This document shows, in pieces, positions 37,831-47,079 of a stretch of 64,000 nt of DNA (position 1 is the stretch's first letter; the number at the start of each line of letters is the position of its first letter). The notes under the pieces were generated by a model that was given only the letters and a program-made list of their open reading frames with translations, did not search any database and was not told the DNA's origin. Position numbers and translations under genes: made by a program. The stretch is from Azoarcus sp. PA01 (GTDB lineage: Bacteria; Pseudomonadota; Gammaproteobacteria; Burkholderiales; Rhodocyclaceae), in the NCBI GenBank assembly GCA_001274695.2, contig LARU01000002.1, positions 1,922,001 to 1,986,000 of the forward strand, read 5' to 3'.

Positions 37831-38865
37831 ATGCCGATGAACAAATCCGAACGCCTGGCGGAATCCAGGGCCGATTTCGTGTCCGAGCTCGCCGACCGGG
37901 CGCTCGTCGACGGCGTGCTCGCCGGACAGCTGCGCCCGCTGGCGAAGACGATCACGCTGATCGAGTCGTCGCGCGAGGACCACCAGGCGCGCGCGCACCA
38001 GGTAATGGAGGCGCTGCTGCCGGCGAGCGGGCGCGCGCTGCGCGTCGGCATCTCCGGCGTGCCGGGCGTCGGCAAGTCGACGTTCATCGAGGCGCTCGGC
38101 CTGTACCTGATCGAACAGGGGCATCGCGTCGCAGTGCTCGCGGTCGATCCGTCGTCGTCGGTGACCGGCGGCTCGATCCTCGGCGACAAGACGCGCATGG
38201 AACTACTGTCGCAGCGCACTGAAGCGTATATCCGGCCCAGTCCGTCAGCCGGTTCGCTCGGCGGCGTGGCCGCGAAGACGCGCGAGACGATGCTCGTGTG
38301 CGAAGCGGCGGGCTTCGACGTGATCATCGTCGAGACGGTCGGCGTCGGCCAGTCGGAGACTGCGGTCGCCGGCATGACCGACATTTTCTGCCTGCTGCAG
38401 CTGCCGAATGCCGGCGACGACCTGCAGGCGATCAAGAAAGGGATCATGGAGATCGCCGATCTCATCGTCATCAACAAGGCCGACATCGACGCGCGCGCGG
38501 CGCAGCTCGCGAAATCCCAGATGAAGAGCGCGTTGATGATGTTCCGCCACGCGTCGCCGAACTGGACGCCGCCGGTGCTGACGCTGTCGGCGCTGCAGAA
38601 GGACAGCGTCGCCGGGTTCTGGGATGAAGTGAAGCGCTACCGGGAGATGCTGACGCCGACCGGAGAGTTCGACGCGAAGCGCCGCCATCAGGCGCTCGCG
38701 TGGATGTGGGAAATGATCGACAGCGGGCTGCGCAGCCGTTTTCGCAGCCACCCGCAGGTGCAGCACGAATTGCCCGGGCTTGCCCGCGCGGTGGAAGAGG
38801 GCGCGACGACGCCGTCGGCCGCCGCGATGCGCCTGCTCGGCTACTTGGAAAAACCGTCACAGTAG
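37831..38865 (+). CDS. meaB: MeaB/ArgK-type GTPase chaperone of methylmalonyl-CoA mutase
   Basis: 344 residues. G1 GISGVPGVGKSTF (near residue 75), VDPSSSVTGGSILGDKTRM, the switch-region VETVGVGQSE and G4 INKADID. MeaB loads and protects the adenosylcobalamin of the mutase encoded 62 bases upstream. The start may be ATG 37831 or the ATG two codons later. The older name ArgK reflects a disputed kinase activity. Confidence 0.94.
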   Translation: MPMNKSERLAESRADFVSELADRALVDGVLAGQLRPLAKTITLIESSREDHQARAHQVMEALLPASGRALRVGISGVPGVGKSTFIEALGLYLIEQGHRVAVLAVDPSSSVTGGSILGDKTRMELLSQRTEAYIRPSPSAGSLGGVAAKTRETMLVCEAAGFDVIIVETVGVGQSETAVAGMTDIFCLLQLPNAGDDLQAIKKGIMEIADLIVINKADIDARAAQLAKSQMKSALMMFRHASPNWTPPVLTLSALQKDSVAGFWDEVKRYREMLTPTGEFDAKRRHQALAWMWEMIDSGLRSRFRSHPQVQHELPGLARAVEEGATTPSAAAMRLLGYLEKPSQ

Positions 38866-38986
38866 GCGGATAACGCCTTCGGCTCATCGGCCCAACGAGC
38901 GCCAGCGGGCAGTTTCGAGCAGGATTCGGAATTGAACGCCTGGACGTCGGAACGGCGGGGAGCGCTGAAAAATCAAGGAGGTTTCA

Positions 38987-40519
38987 ATGCACGACATCAT
39001 CCGCCAGCTGCGGGAAAAACGGGAGGCAGCCCGTCTCGGCGGGGGCCAGCGGCGCATCGACGCGCAGCATGCGAAAGGCAAGCTCACCGCGCGCGAGCGC
39101 ATCGAACTGCTGCTCGACGAGGACAGCTTCGAAGAGTGGGACATGTACAAGGAGCACCGCTGCACCGACTTCGGCATGGCCGAGGAGACGGTGCCGGGCG
39201 ACGGCGTCGTGACCGGCTACGGCACGGTCAATGGCCGGCTGGTGTTCGTGTTCTCGCAGGACTTCACGGTGTTCGGCGGGTCGCTGTCCGAGACGCACGC
39301 GCAGAAGATCTGCAAGATCATGGATCACGCGATGAAAGTCGGCGCGCCGGTGATCGGGCTCAACGACTCGGGCGGGGCGCGCATCCAGGAAGGCGTCGAT
39401 TCGCTCGGCGGCTACGCGGATGTCTTTCAACGCAACGTCATGGCGTCGGGCGTCGTGCCGCAGATCTCGCTGATCATGGGTCCGTGCGCGGGCGGCGCGG
39501 TGTATTCGCCGTCGATGACCGACTTCATCTTCATGGTCAAGGACTCGTCGTACATGTTCGTGACCGGACCGGAAGTCGTGAAGACCGTCACGCACGAGGA
39601 AGTCACGGCCGAGGAGCTTGGCGGCGCGGTGACGCACACGACGAAGTCGGGCGTCGCCGACCTCGCGTTCGAGGACGACGTCGAGGCGCTCGCCGGCTTG
39701 CGTCGCTTCATCGATTTCCTGCCGCTGTCGAACCGCGAGAAGCCGCCGGTCAAGCCGACCGCCGACCCGGCCGACCGCCTCGACGAGTCGCTCGACACGC
39801 TCGTGCCGGCGAACGCGAACCAGCCGTACGACATGAAGGAGCTGATCGCGAAGATCGTCGATGAAGGCGACTTCTTCGAGCTGCAGCCGGACTACGCGAA
39901 GAACATCCTGATCGGCTTCGGCCGCATGGAAGGCCAGACCGTCGGCATCGTCGCGAACCAGCCGCTGGTGCTCGCCGGCTGCCTCGACATCAAGAGCTCG
40001 ATCAAGGCGGCGCGCTTCGTGCGCTTTTGCGACGCGTTCAACATCCCGGTCGTGACCTTCGTCGATGTCCCCGGCTTCATGCCCGGCACCAGCCAGGAAT
40101 ACGGCGGAATCATCAAGCACGGCGCGAAGCTCTTGTATGCGTACGCCGAATGCACCGTGCCGAAGATCACCGTGATCACGCGCAAGGCGTACGGCGGCGC
40201 TTACGACGTCATGAGCTCGAAGCACCTGCGCGGCGACGTGAATCTCGCGTGGCCGACTGCCGAGATCGCGGTGATGGGGCCGAAAGGCGCGGTCGAGATC
40301 ATTTTCCGCGAGGAAAAGAACGACCCGGCGAAAATCTCCGCGCGTGAAGCCGAATACAAGGAAAAGTTCGCGAACCCGTTCGTCGCGGCCCATCGTGGCT
40401 TCATCGACGACGTGATCATGCCGCACAACACGCGCAAGCGCATCTGCCGCTCGCTGGCGATGCTGCGCGACAAGCAACTCGACAATCCGTGGCGCAAGCA
40501 CGGCAACATCCCGCTCTGA
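38987..40519 (+). CDS. pccB: Propionyl-CoA carboxylase, carboxyltransferase (beta) subunit
   Basis: 510 residues with AAGGAGG seven bases before the ATG. The crotonase-fold carboxyltransferase has [20 protein letters not shown] in the N-half and [20 protein letters not shown] in the C-half, both acyl-CoA/biotin binding loops. With PccA it carboxylates propionyl-CoA to (S)-methylmalonyl-CoA. It lies between meaB and pccA; the gap to pccA contains a duplicated pccA start. Confidence 0.95.
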   Translation: MHDIIRQLREKREAARLGGGQRRIDAQHAKGKLTARERIELLLDEDSFEEWDMYKEHRCTDFGMAEETVPGDGVVTGYGTVNGRLVFVFSQDFTVFGGSLSETHAQKICKIMDHAMKVGAPVIGLNDSGGARIQEGVDSLGGYADVFQRNVMASGVVPQISLIMGPCAGGAVYSPSMTDFIFMVKDSSYMFVTGPEVVKTVTHEEVTAEELGGAVTHTTKSGVADLAFEDDVEALAGLRRFIDFLPLSNREKPPVKPTADPADRLDESLDTLVPANANQPYDMKELIAKIVDEGDFFELQPDYAKNILIGFGRMEGQTVGIVANQPLVLAGCLDIKSSIKAARFVRFCDAFNIPVVTFVDVPGFMPGTSQEYGGIIKHGAKLLYAYAECTVPKITVITRKAYGGAYDVMSSKHLRGDVNLAWPTAEIAVMGPKGAVEIIFREEKNDPAKISAREAEYKEKFANPFVAAHRGFIDDVIMPHNTRKRICRSLAMLRDKQLDNPWRKHGNIPL

Positions 40520-40538
40520 GCGCCGGGGAGGACGAAAT

Positions 40539-40661
40539 ATGTTCAAGAAGATCCTGATCGCAAACCGCGGTGACCAGCCGCGCAGCGGCGCAGCGACGAA
40601 GTCACATTGCCTTGCGCGCGAAGCGTGCGGCGATTTCACCGCGGAGACGATGCATGTTTAA
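40539..40661 (+). pseudogene. Duplicated and internally inverted 5' end of pccA (40-codon reading frame)
   Basis: ATG 40539, with GGGGAGGA upstream, encodes MFKKILIANRG, the same first 11 residues as pccA; the first 35 bases match the pccA start at 32 positions with only synonymous codon changes. It then departs into unrelated sequence and stops at 40661, eight bases inside pccA. If the 62 bases between the inverted repeats at 40565-40573 and 40636-40644 are flipped, the frame reads on as GEIAARFARKAM and stop, extending the match to pccA. So it is a rearranged copy that could act as a translated leader. Confidence 0.75.
40565..40644. repeat. 9-bp inverted repeat bounding a probable inversion
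   Basis: CCGCGGTGA at 40565-40573 and TCACCGCGG at 40636-40644, 62 bases apart. The right arm is also part of a 16-bp near-perfect inverted match (40629-40644 with 40680-40695) whose loop contains the pccA start codon. Confidence 0.8.
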
Positions 40662-42642
40662 GAAGATCCTGATCGCGAACCGCGGAGAAATCGCCTGCCG
40701 CGTCATCAAGACTGCCCACAGGATGGGCATCAGGACGGTTGCGGTGTATTCCGAAGCCGACCGCGAATCGCTGTTCGTCGACATGGCCGACGAAGGCGTC
40801 TGCATCGGGCCGGCTGCATCGAAAGAGTCGTATCTGGTGATGGACAAGATCATCGCCGCGTGCAAGCAGACCGGCGCCGAAGCGGTGCATCCGGGTTACG
40901 GCTTCCTGTCCGAGAACGCCGAGTTTTCGCGCCGGCTCGAGGAAGAAGGCATCGTCTTCATCGGTCCGAAGCATTACTCGGTCGGCCAGATGGGCGACAA
41001 GATCGCGTCGAAGAAGCTGGCGAAGGAAGCGAAGGTCAACACGATTCCGGGCTACGCCGACGCGATCGACACCGCCGAGCAGGCGGTCGAGATCGCCAAG
41101 GGCATCGGCTACCCGGTGATGATCAAGGCTTCGGCCGGCGGCGGCGGCAAAGGGCTGCGCGTCGCCTTCAACGACCAGGAGTGCTTTGAAGGCTTCACGT
41201 CGTGCCGCAACGAAGCGAGGACGGCGTTTGGCGACGACCGCATCCTGATCGAGAAATACGTGCTCGAGCCGCGCCACATCGAGATCCAGGTGTTGGGCGA
41301 CGCGCACGGCAACGTCGTGTACCTGCACGAGCGCGAATGCTCGATCCAGCGCCGTCACCAGAAAGTCATCGAAGAGGCGCCGAGCCCGTTCCTCGACCCG
41401 GCGACGCGCAAGGCGATGGGCGAGCAGGCGGTTGCGCTCGCGAAGGCGGTGAACTACCAGTCGGCCGGCACGGTGGAATTCGTCGTCGGCGCCGACAAGT
41501 CGTTCTACTTCCTCGAGATGAACACCCGGCTGCAGGTCGAGCACCCGGTCACCGAGATGATCACCGGGCTCGATCTCGTCGAGCAGATGATCCGCGTCGC
41601 CGCCGGCGAGAAGCTCGCGTTCCGCCAGGAAGACATCGCGCTGAATGGCTGGGCGATGGAGTGCCGCATCAACGCCGAAGACCCGTTCCGCGGCTTCCTG
41701 CCGTCGACCGGGCGGCTCGTCAAGTTCCAGCCGCCGGCTGCAGCCGACGGCCAGGTGCGGGTCGATACCGGCGTCTACGAAGGCGGCGAGATCTCGATGT
41801 TCTACGACTCGATGATCGCGAAGCTCATCACGCACGGCGCGAACCGCGACCAGGCGATCGAGCGCATGCGTGACGCGCTCAACGCGTTCGTGATTCGCGG
41901 CATCAGTTCGAACATCCCGTTCCAGGCCGCGCTGATGCAGCATCCGCGCTTCGTCTCGGGCCACTTCAACACCGGCTTCATCGCCGAGGAATACCCCAAA
42001 GGCTTCGACGCGTCGATGGTGCCGCACGACGACCCGACGCTGTTCATCGCGGCCGCTGCCGCGCTGCACCGCCGCTTTGAAGACCGGGACGCGCAGATTT
42101 CCGGGCAGATGCCCGGCCACGAGCGCGTCGTCAGCGACAAATACACGGTGATGCGCGGCGACGAACGCAGCCTCGTGACCGTCGTGCCGGCCGCCGGGGG
42201 CTACGACGTGGAACTCGGCGGCGAGACGTTCGCGGTGCGCACCGACTGGAAGTTCGGCGAGGCGCTGATGAACGGCACGCTCAACGGCAAGCCGTTCACG
42301 ATCCAGGTCGCCCGCACCGGGCTGCGCTATCGTCTGTCGCACAACGGCACGCAGGCGGTGCTGCTGGTGATGAGCGCGCGGTGGGCCGAGCTGCAGGCGC
42401 TGATGCCGACCAAAGTGCCGCCCGATCTGTCGCGCTTCCTGCTGTCGCCGATGCCGGGCCTGCTGCGCGAGATCGCGGTGTCGGTCGGGCAGGAAGTCAA
42501 GGCGGGCGAGAAGCTTGCGGTCATCGAGGCGATGAAGATGGAGAACGTCCTCAAGGCCGAGCAGGACGGCAAGGTGAAGAAGATCGTCGCGACCGCTGGC
42601 GCCAGCCTCGCCGTGGACGAGGTGATCGTCGAGTTCGAGTAA
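40654..42642 (+). CDS. pccA: Propionyl-CoA carboxylase, biotin carboxylase/carrier (alpha) subunit
   Basis: 662 residues from ATG 40654. Biotin carboxylase domain (MFKKILIANRGEIACRVIKT, ATP loop KASAGGGGKGLR, EMNTRLQVEHPVTE) to about residue 450, a BT-like linker domain, and a C-terminal biotinyl domain with EAMKMEN, Lys near residue 627 being biotinylated. It is partner to PccB. A longer in-frame start at 40570 exists but falls in the rearranged leader; family N-termini and length favour 40654. Its own ribosome site is weak (GGAGACGATGC), and the upstream 40-codon frame overlaps it by 8 bases, so coupling is likely. Confidence 0.95.
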   Translation: MFKKILIANRGEIACRVIKTAHRMGIRTVAVYSEADRESLFVDMADEGVCIGPAASKESYLVMDKIIAACKQTGAEAVHPGYGFLSENAEFSRRLEEEGIVFIGPKHYSVGQMGDKIASKKLAKEAKVNTIPGYADAIDTAEQAVEIAKGIGYPVMIKASAGGGGKGLRVAFNDQECFEGFTSCRNEARTAFGDDRILIEKYVLEPRHIEIQVLGDAHGNVVYLHERECSIQRRHQKVIEEAPSPFLDPATRKAMGEQAVALAKAVNYQSAGTVEFVVGADKSFYFLEMNTRLQVEHPVTEMITGLDLVEQMIRVAAGEKLAFRQEDIALNGWAMECRINAEDPFRGFLPSTGRLVKFQPPAAADGQVRVDTGVYEGGEISMFYDSMIAKLITHGANRDQAIERMRDALNAFVIRGISSNIPFQAALMQHPRFVSGHFNTGFIAEEYPKGFDASMVPHDDPTLFIAAAAALHRRFEDRDAQISGQMPGHERVVSDKYTVMRGDERSLVTVVPAAGGYDVELGGETFAVRTDWKFGEALMNGTLNGKPFTIQVARTGLRYRLSHNGTQAVLLVMSARWAELQALMPTKVPPDLSRFLLSPMPGLLREIAVSVGQEVKAGEKLAVIEAMKMENVLKAEQDGKVKKIVATAGASLAVDEVIVEFE

Positions 42643-42695
42643 CGGCAGTTCGCTGCGACAACCCGGCCGCGCGCTGATCGTGCGCTGCCGGTCCG

Positions 42696-42731
42696 GCAAA
42701 AGGGCTCACCTTGGTGAGCCCTTTTGCTTTC
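42696..42731 (+). terminator. Rho-independent terminator after pccA
   Basis: Stem GCAAAAGGGCTCA (42696-42708) with TGAGCCCTTTTGC (42715-42727), short loop, followed by TTT and pyrimidine-rich sequence. It closes the mutase-carboxylase operon 53 bases after the pccA stop. Confidence 0.88.
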
Positions 42732-42891
42732 TCCTTTGTCTTTTCTCCGGCTTCCGCGGCCCGGCCACGTCCCTCTCGCGGGCGCGGTCAGGGTCGCTGC
42801 GGCCGCAGAAGTGATTCGCGGGGCGATTCCTTGCGGCACCGGTGAAGCGTCGAGGCGCTCAGGGCAGGTTCTCGATGTACCATCTCAACAT

Positions 42892-42920
42892 TTGCACAAA
42901 TATAAATTGTGAGATAGTAT
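42892..42920 (+). promoter_or_regulatory. Promoter of the KamA-like gene
   Basis: TTGCAC (42892-42897), 17-base AT-rich spacer, TAGTAT (42915-42920). It gives a leader of about 180 bases before ATG 43106, in which I see one hairpin (GAACGCC paired with GGCGTTC) and no recognised riboswitch. Apart from this promoter, the pccA terminator and that hairpin, I see nothing in 42643-43105. Confidence 0.65.
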
Positions 42921-43105
42921 GGCTGCGCTTCACGAACGCCTGCTGCGTGCCGGCGTTCGTTCCTGAACGGCAGCGGGTCGCTCACTTCTTCGCGACGTCC
43001 TGTACCGCCGCCACAAGACCAACGTTCGACGGACCGTGCATCACCCTCAATCGCCTTCGCGCGGGGGCTGCGCGTGCCGATCCGGAACGAGATCAGGAGA
43101 CATCC

Positions 43106-44494
43106 ATGACGGCCCAAGTCCAGTCCCTTACCCGCCCGATCACTTTCAACACCGCGCGTTTCGACCCGGTGCCGTTCAAGGTCTACACGCAGCGCGACCT
43201 CGACCAGATTGCGCCGCTGGCGAAGCTGTCGGAAGCGCAGCGCTTCGAAATGAAAGTCGTGTCGTCGGTACTGCCGTTTCGCGTCAACCAGTACGTCATC
43301 GACGAACTGATCGACTGGGACAACATTCCCGCCGATCCGATGTTCCAGTTGACGTTCCCGCAGCGCGGCATGCTCGCGCCGGAACATTTCGACCGCATCG
43401 CGACGTTACTCAGGTACGGCGCGGACAAGAAGGATGTCGAGGCGGCGATCGACGCGGTGCGCCACGAGCTGAACCCGCATCCGGCCGACCAGATGGAAAT
43501 GAACATGCCGCGCGACGAGCACGGCAACCGCCTCGAGGGCATTCAGCACAAGTACCGCGAGACCGTGCTGTTCTTTCCGAGCCAGGGCCAGACCTGCCAC
43601 AGCTATTGCACGTTCTGCTTCCGCTGGGCGCAGTTCGTCGGCGACAAGGAGCTGCGCATCGCGTCGTCCGAAGCCGACACGCTGCACGCCTATCTGCGCC
43701 AGCATCGCGAAGTCACCGATCTGTTGTTCACCGGCGGCGACCCGATGGTGATGAAAACGCGCCACCTGCGCGACTACCTCGAGCCGCTGCTCGAGCCCGA
43801 GTTCGACCACATCCAGACGATCCGCGTCGGCACGAAGGCGCTGACGTTCTGGCCGCACCGCTTCCTCGGCGCCGATGACGCCGACGAGCTGATCGCGCTG
43901 CTCGAACGCCTCACGGAGGCGGGCAAGCACGTCGCATTGATGACGCATTTCAACCACTGGAAGGAACTTGACACCGAGGCGACGCAGGCCGCAGTGCGGC
44001 GGCTGCGCAAGGCCGGCGTCGTGATCCGCGGGCAAGGGCCGCTGATCGCCCACATCAACGACGATCCCGACGTGTGGGCGCGGATGTGGAAGACGCAGGT
44101 GCGGCTCGGCATCGTGCCGTACTACATGTTCGTCGAGCGCGACACCGGCGCGCGCAACTACTTCGAAGTGCCGCTCGTGCGCGCGTGGGAAATTTACCGC
44201 GACGCGATGCAGCAGGTATCGGGCTTGGGCCGCACGGCACGCGGCCCGAGCATGAGCGCGAGCCCCGGCAAAGTCGAGGTCCAGGGGGTGACGGAAGTCG
44301 CCGGCGAGAAAGTCTTCGTGCTGCGCTTCATCCAGGGACGCAACCCCGACTGGGTGCAGCGGCCGTTCTTCGCGAAGTTCGACGCGCAGGCGACGTGGTT
44401 CGACCACCTGAAGCCGGCGTTCGGCGACGAAAAATGGTTCTGGGAAGACGAGTACGAAGCGATCCGCGAGGATAAGCTGTCGATCGAAAGCTGA
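43106..44494 (+). CDS. KamA-family radical SAM protein (lysine 2,3-aminomutase-like)
   Basis: 462 residues from ATG 43106 (AGGAG seven bases upstream). The radical SAM cluster motif is CHSYCTFC (Cys 164, 168, 171), followed by LLFTGGDPMVMK and RVGTKALTFWPHRF, as in lysine 2,3-aminomutases. The C-terminal PLP region is divergent: where true KamA has GHTSG and an APGGGGK motif, this protein has GRTARGPS and SASPGKVEV, keeping one Lys. The substrate is therefore uncertain (lysine, another amino acid or a protein lysine). It has its own promoter, separate from the pcc operon. Confidence 0.82.
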   Translation: MTAQVQSLTRPITFNTARFDPVPFKVYTQRDLDQIAPLAKLSEAQRFEMKVVSSVLPFRVNQYVIDELIDWDNIPADPMFQLTFPQRGMLAPEHFDRIATLLRYGADKKDVEAAIDAVRHELNPHPADQMEMNMPRDEHGNRLEGIQHKYRETVLFFPSQGQTCHSYCTFCFRWAQFVGDKELRIASSEADTLHAYLRQHREVTDLLFTGGDPMVMKTRHLRDYLEPLLEPEFDHIQTIRVGTKALTFWPHRFLGADDADELIALLERLTEAGKHVALMTHFNHWKELDTEATQAAVRRLRKAGVVIRGQGPLIAHINDDPDVWARMWKTQVRLGIVPYYMFVERDTGARNYFEVPLVRAWEIYRDAMQQVSGLGRTARGPSMSASPGKVEVQGVTEVAGEKVFVLRFIQGRNPDWVQRPFFAKFDAQATWFDHLKPAFGDEKWFWEDEYEAIREDKLSIES

Positions 44495-44528
44495 ACAACG
44501 CGCGTGCGCCGTCGGGGCGTTCCGGACG

Positions 44529-44548
44529 CGGCTCCTGCGGGAGCCGCA
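44529..44548 (+). terminator. Hairpin after the KamA-like gene
   Basis: 8-bp stem GCGGCTCC/GGAGCCGC with a TGCG loop, 34 bases after the stop. No U-run, so the terminator role is weakly supported. Confidence 0.35.
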
Positions 44549-44656
44549 ATTGCTCCATTGTGACGAGCCAGCGTTTCGGCACGGCCCGCGTGTCGGCAAG
44601 CCGCCGTTCGCCGGCGTGTAATATCCGCAGCGGACGTCCACACATGGAGGCGGATC

Positions 44657-45514
44657 ATGCGTATCGGCGGTCGTCGGGAAAGCGAGAACGTCGAGGATCG
44701 GCGCGGCTCGCACTTCAGGGTCGGGAGCGGTGGCAAGATCGGCATCGGCACGATCCTGCTCGCGCTCGTCGCGATGTATTTCGGCATCGACCCGAGCGTC
44801 GTGCTCGACACCGCGAGCGTCCAGTCACCCTCGCCGGCCACGCCGCCCACGTCGCCGCGCTCCGCCGCGGAAGATGAACTCGCCCGCTTCGCCTCCCAGG
44901 TGCTCGCCGATACCGAGGACACGTGGGGGCCGATTTTCGCGTCCGCCGGCAGCCAGTACCGGGAGCCGCGGATGGTGCTGTTCACCGGCGCAACGCGCAG
45001 CGCGTGCGGTGTCGGGCAGGCCGAGATGGGACCGTTCTACTGTCCGGCCGACGAGAAAGTCTACCTCGACCTTTCGTTCTTCGACGACTTGCACAACCGC
45101 TTCCGCGCGCCCGGTGATTTTGCCCAGGCGTACGTGATCGCCCACGAAGTCGGCCACCACGTGCAGAACCTGCTCGGGATTTCCGAAAAAGTCCAGCAGG
45201 CGCGCGAGCGGCTGCCGCCACGCGAAGCGAACGCGCTGTCGGTCCGCGTCGAGCTGCAGGCCGACTGCCTCGCGGGGGTGTGGGGCCATCATGCCGAGCG
45301 TACGCGCCAGTTGCTCGAAGCAGGCGATGTCGAAGAGGCGCTCGGCGCGGCGTCCGCGATCGGCGACGACCGGCTGCAGAAACAGGTGCAGGGCCAGGTC
45401 GTGCCGGACAGCTTCACGCACGGCAGCTCGGCCCAGCGCGCGCGCTGGTTCCGCCTCGGCCTCGAGCGCGGTGACTTGAGGGCGTGTGACACGTTCAGTC
45501 CGGGCGCGCTCTGA
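44657..45514 (+). CDS. ypfJ: YpfJ-family neutral zinc metallopeptidase
   Basis: 285 residues with GGAGG eight bases before the ATG. N-terminal RGGRRESENVEDRRG-type segment (GGRRESENVEDRRG), one membrane helix (GIGTILLALVAMYFGI), then the extracytoplasmic domain with SACGVGQAEMGPFYCPADEK and zinc motif IAHEVGHHVQNLLG, followed by ELQADCLAGVWGHH. These are the hallmarks of the YpfJ family. Physiological substrate unknown. It converges on the VOC gene with a 33-base gap. Confidence 0.92.
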   Translation: MRIGGRRESENVEDRRGSHFRVGSGGKIGIGTILLALVAMYFGIDPSVVLDTASVQSPSPATPPTSPRSAAEDELARFASQVLADTEDTWGPIFASAGSQYREPRMVLFTGATRSACGVGQAEMGPFYCPADEKVYLDLSFFDDLHNRFRAPGDFAQAYVIAHEVGHHVQNLLGISEKVQQARERLPPREANALSVRVELQADCLAGVWGHHAERTRQLLEAGDVEEALGAASAIGDDRLQKQVQGQVVPDSFTHGSSAQRARWFRLGLERGDLRACDTFSPGAL

Positions 45515-45547
45515 GCTCCCTCCTTGGCGGCTGTCGGTAGCGGCCGC

Positions 45548-46024
45548 TCACGCGGCGAGGCGCGCGAACGCCTCGACGACTTCCGGCGGCGCCTGCACCA
45601 GTTCGACGAGGACGCCTTCGCCGCCGATCGGGAATTCGTGGTTGCCTTTCGGATGCAGGAAGGTGATGTCGAAGCCGGCCGCGCCGCGGCGGATGCCACC
45701 GGGCGCGAAGCGCACGCCCTGAGCGCTCAGCCACTCGACCGCGACCGGCAGGTCGTCGACCCACAGCCCGACGTGGTTCAGCGGCGTCGCGTGCACGGCA
45801 GGCTTCTTTTCGGCGTCGAGCGGCTGCATCAGGTCGACTTCGACCTTGAACGGCCCTTTGCCCATCGCGCAGATGTCCTCGTCGACGTTCTCGCGCTCGC
45901 TGACGAAGTTGCCGGTGACTTCGAGTCCCAGCATGTCCACCCACAGCATCTTGAGCCGCTCCTTGCTCGGGCCGCCGATGGCGATCTGCTGGATGCCGAG
46001 GATTTTGAACGGACGGTGGGACAT
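45548..46024 (-). CDS. VOC (glyoxalase/epimerase) family protein
   Basis: 158 residues from ATG 46024 (GGAG upstream). Two VOC half-domains: [16 protein letters not shown] and VEVDLMQP, then [10 protein letters not shown] and [10 protein letters not shown]. The closing VLVELVQ and the NHVG histidine recall methylmalonyl-CoA epimerase, and its distance from pcc and mutase genes is short, but the usual first-strand His is Gln here (IQQIAIG). A lactoylglutathione-lyase-like or dioxygenase-like role is equally possible. Confidence 0.78.
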   Translation of the reverse strand: MSHRPFKILGIQQIAIGGPSKERLKMLWVDMLGLEVTGNFVSERENVDEDICAMGKGPFKVEVDLMQPLDAEKKPAVHATPLNHVGLWVDDLPVAVEWLSAQGVRFAPGGIRRGAAGFDITFLHPKGNHEFPIGGEGVLVELVQAPPEVVEAFARLAA

Positions 46025-46133
46025 CGGGGGAATCTCCTGAATTCGGGCGTGGGAAAGGAAACCAAGGGCGGAATTGTAGCGAACGGACGCGCGCGGTGCA
46101 TGAGCCTCCCGCACTGCTGTCCGGCTTTCGATG

Positions 46134-46961
46134 TCACGCCGGTGGCTCGTTCGCTGCGCGGCGCAGCCGCAGCGACTCCCCGCGTTCGACGAGATAGCGC
46201 GCCGGCGGCTTGCCGAGCACTTTCTTGAACATCGTGATGAACGCGCTGACGGATTCGTAGCCGAGATCCTGCGCGACCACCTGCACCGTCATTCCTGCCG
46301 ACAGGCGCTGCAGCGCGATGACGATGTGCAGCTGCTGGCGCCAGCGGCCGAAAGTCATGCCGGTCTCGCCGACGATCAGGCGCGCCAGCGTGCGCTCGCC
46401 GATCGACACGCGCCGTGCCCATTCGGCCATCGTGCTGCGGTCGGACGGATCGTTCATCAGCGCGTCGGCGATGCGGCGCAGGCGCGGCTCGGCAGTGATC
46501 GGCAGATGGAGCCGCTCGGCCGGCATCTGCACGAGCTCGTCGAGCAGCACCGCGACGAGGCGCCCGGTCGGCCCGTCGATGGAATAGCTCTGCGGCAGCT
46601 CGACGAGGCGCAGGATCAGCTCGCGCAGCAGCGGGCTCACCGACAGTGTGCAGCAGCTCGCGGGCAACGCTGCCGCATCGGGCTCGACGAACAGCAGGCA
46701 GATGCGGCCATTCAGCGACACCCGGTTGGTGTGCGGCATGCCGCCCGGGATCCACACCGCGCCGTGCGGCGGCACGATCCACAAGCCGGAAGGCACTTCG
46801 CACGTCACCGAGCCGCGCGCCGCCAGGACGAGCTGCCCTTTGCGGTGGCGGTGCACCGGCAGCTCGCGGCTGTTGTCGCGGATGTCGACGGTCAGTGCCA
46901 CGGCCGGACTGTACAGCTCGTCCGGATCGAAACGCGCCAGGCTGTCAAGAAGGTCGGACAT
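46134..46961 (-). CDS. AraC-family regulator with cupin domain (NimR-like)
   Basis: 275 residues. N-terminal AraC_binding cupin ([36 protein letters not shown]) and C-terminal double HTH ([20 protein letters not shown], then [20 protein letters not shown]). This layout and divergence from a CynX/NimT transporter match the NimR-NimT pair of E. coli. It probably activates the transporter gene through direct repeats in the 118-base gap. Confidence 0.9.
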   Translation of the reverse strand: MSDLLDSLARFDPDELYSPAVALTVDIRDNSRELPVHRHRKGQLVLAARGSVTCEVPSGLWIVPPHGAVWIPGGMPHTNRVSLNGRICLLFVEPDAAALPASCCTLSVSPLLRELILRLVELPQSYSIDGPTGRLVAVLLDELVQMPAERLHLPITAEPRLRRIADALMNDPSDRSTMAEWARRVSIGERTLARLIVGETGMTFGRWRQQLHIVIALQRLSAGMTVQVVAQDLGYESVSAFITMFKKVLGKPPARYLVERGESLRLRRAANEPPA

Positions 46962-46988
46962 GAACGGAATGCTCGAGTGCAGGCAGAA

Positions 46989-47044
46989 TCAAGATATTAA
47001 CCGTCAAGATATCGAGATTCAGATAAGCGCCCACCCTCTAGAAT
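46989..47044 (+). promoter_or_regulatory. AraC-type direct repeats and -10 box of the transporter gene
   Basis: TCAAGATAT occurs at 46989-46997 and 47004-47012, 15 bases apart, just upstream of the position of a missing -35. A good -10 TAGAAT is at 47039-47044. This is the arrangement of an activator-dependent promoter. Confidence 0.5.
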
Positions 47045-47079
47045 CGAATCCATCTCCCTTTCTGCCACGGTGGATTCGC

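Noticed and set aside
40636..42699. 687-codon minus-strand frame opposite pccA
   Set aside because: Antisense shadow of pccA with no family motif and shadow-like composition.
42927..43105. Riboswitch (for example lysine or cobalamin) in the leader of the KamA-like gene
   Set aside because: I could not find the conserved core of a lysine or B12 riboswitch; only one ordinary hairpin is visible.
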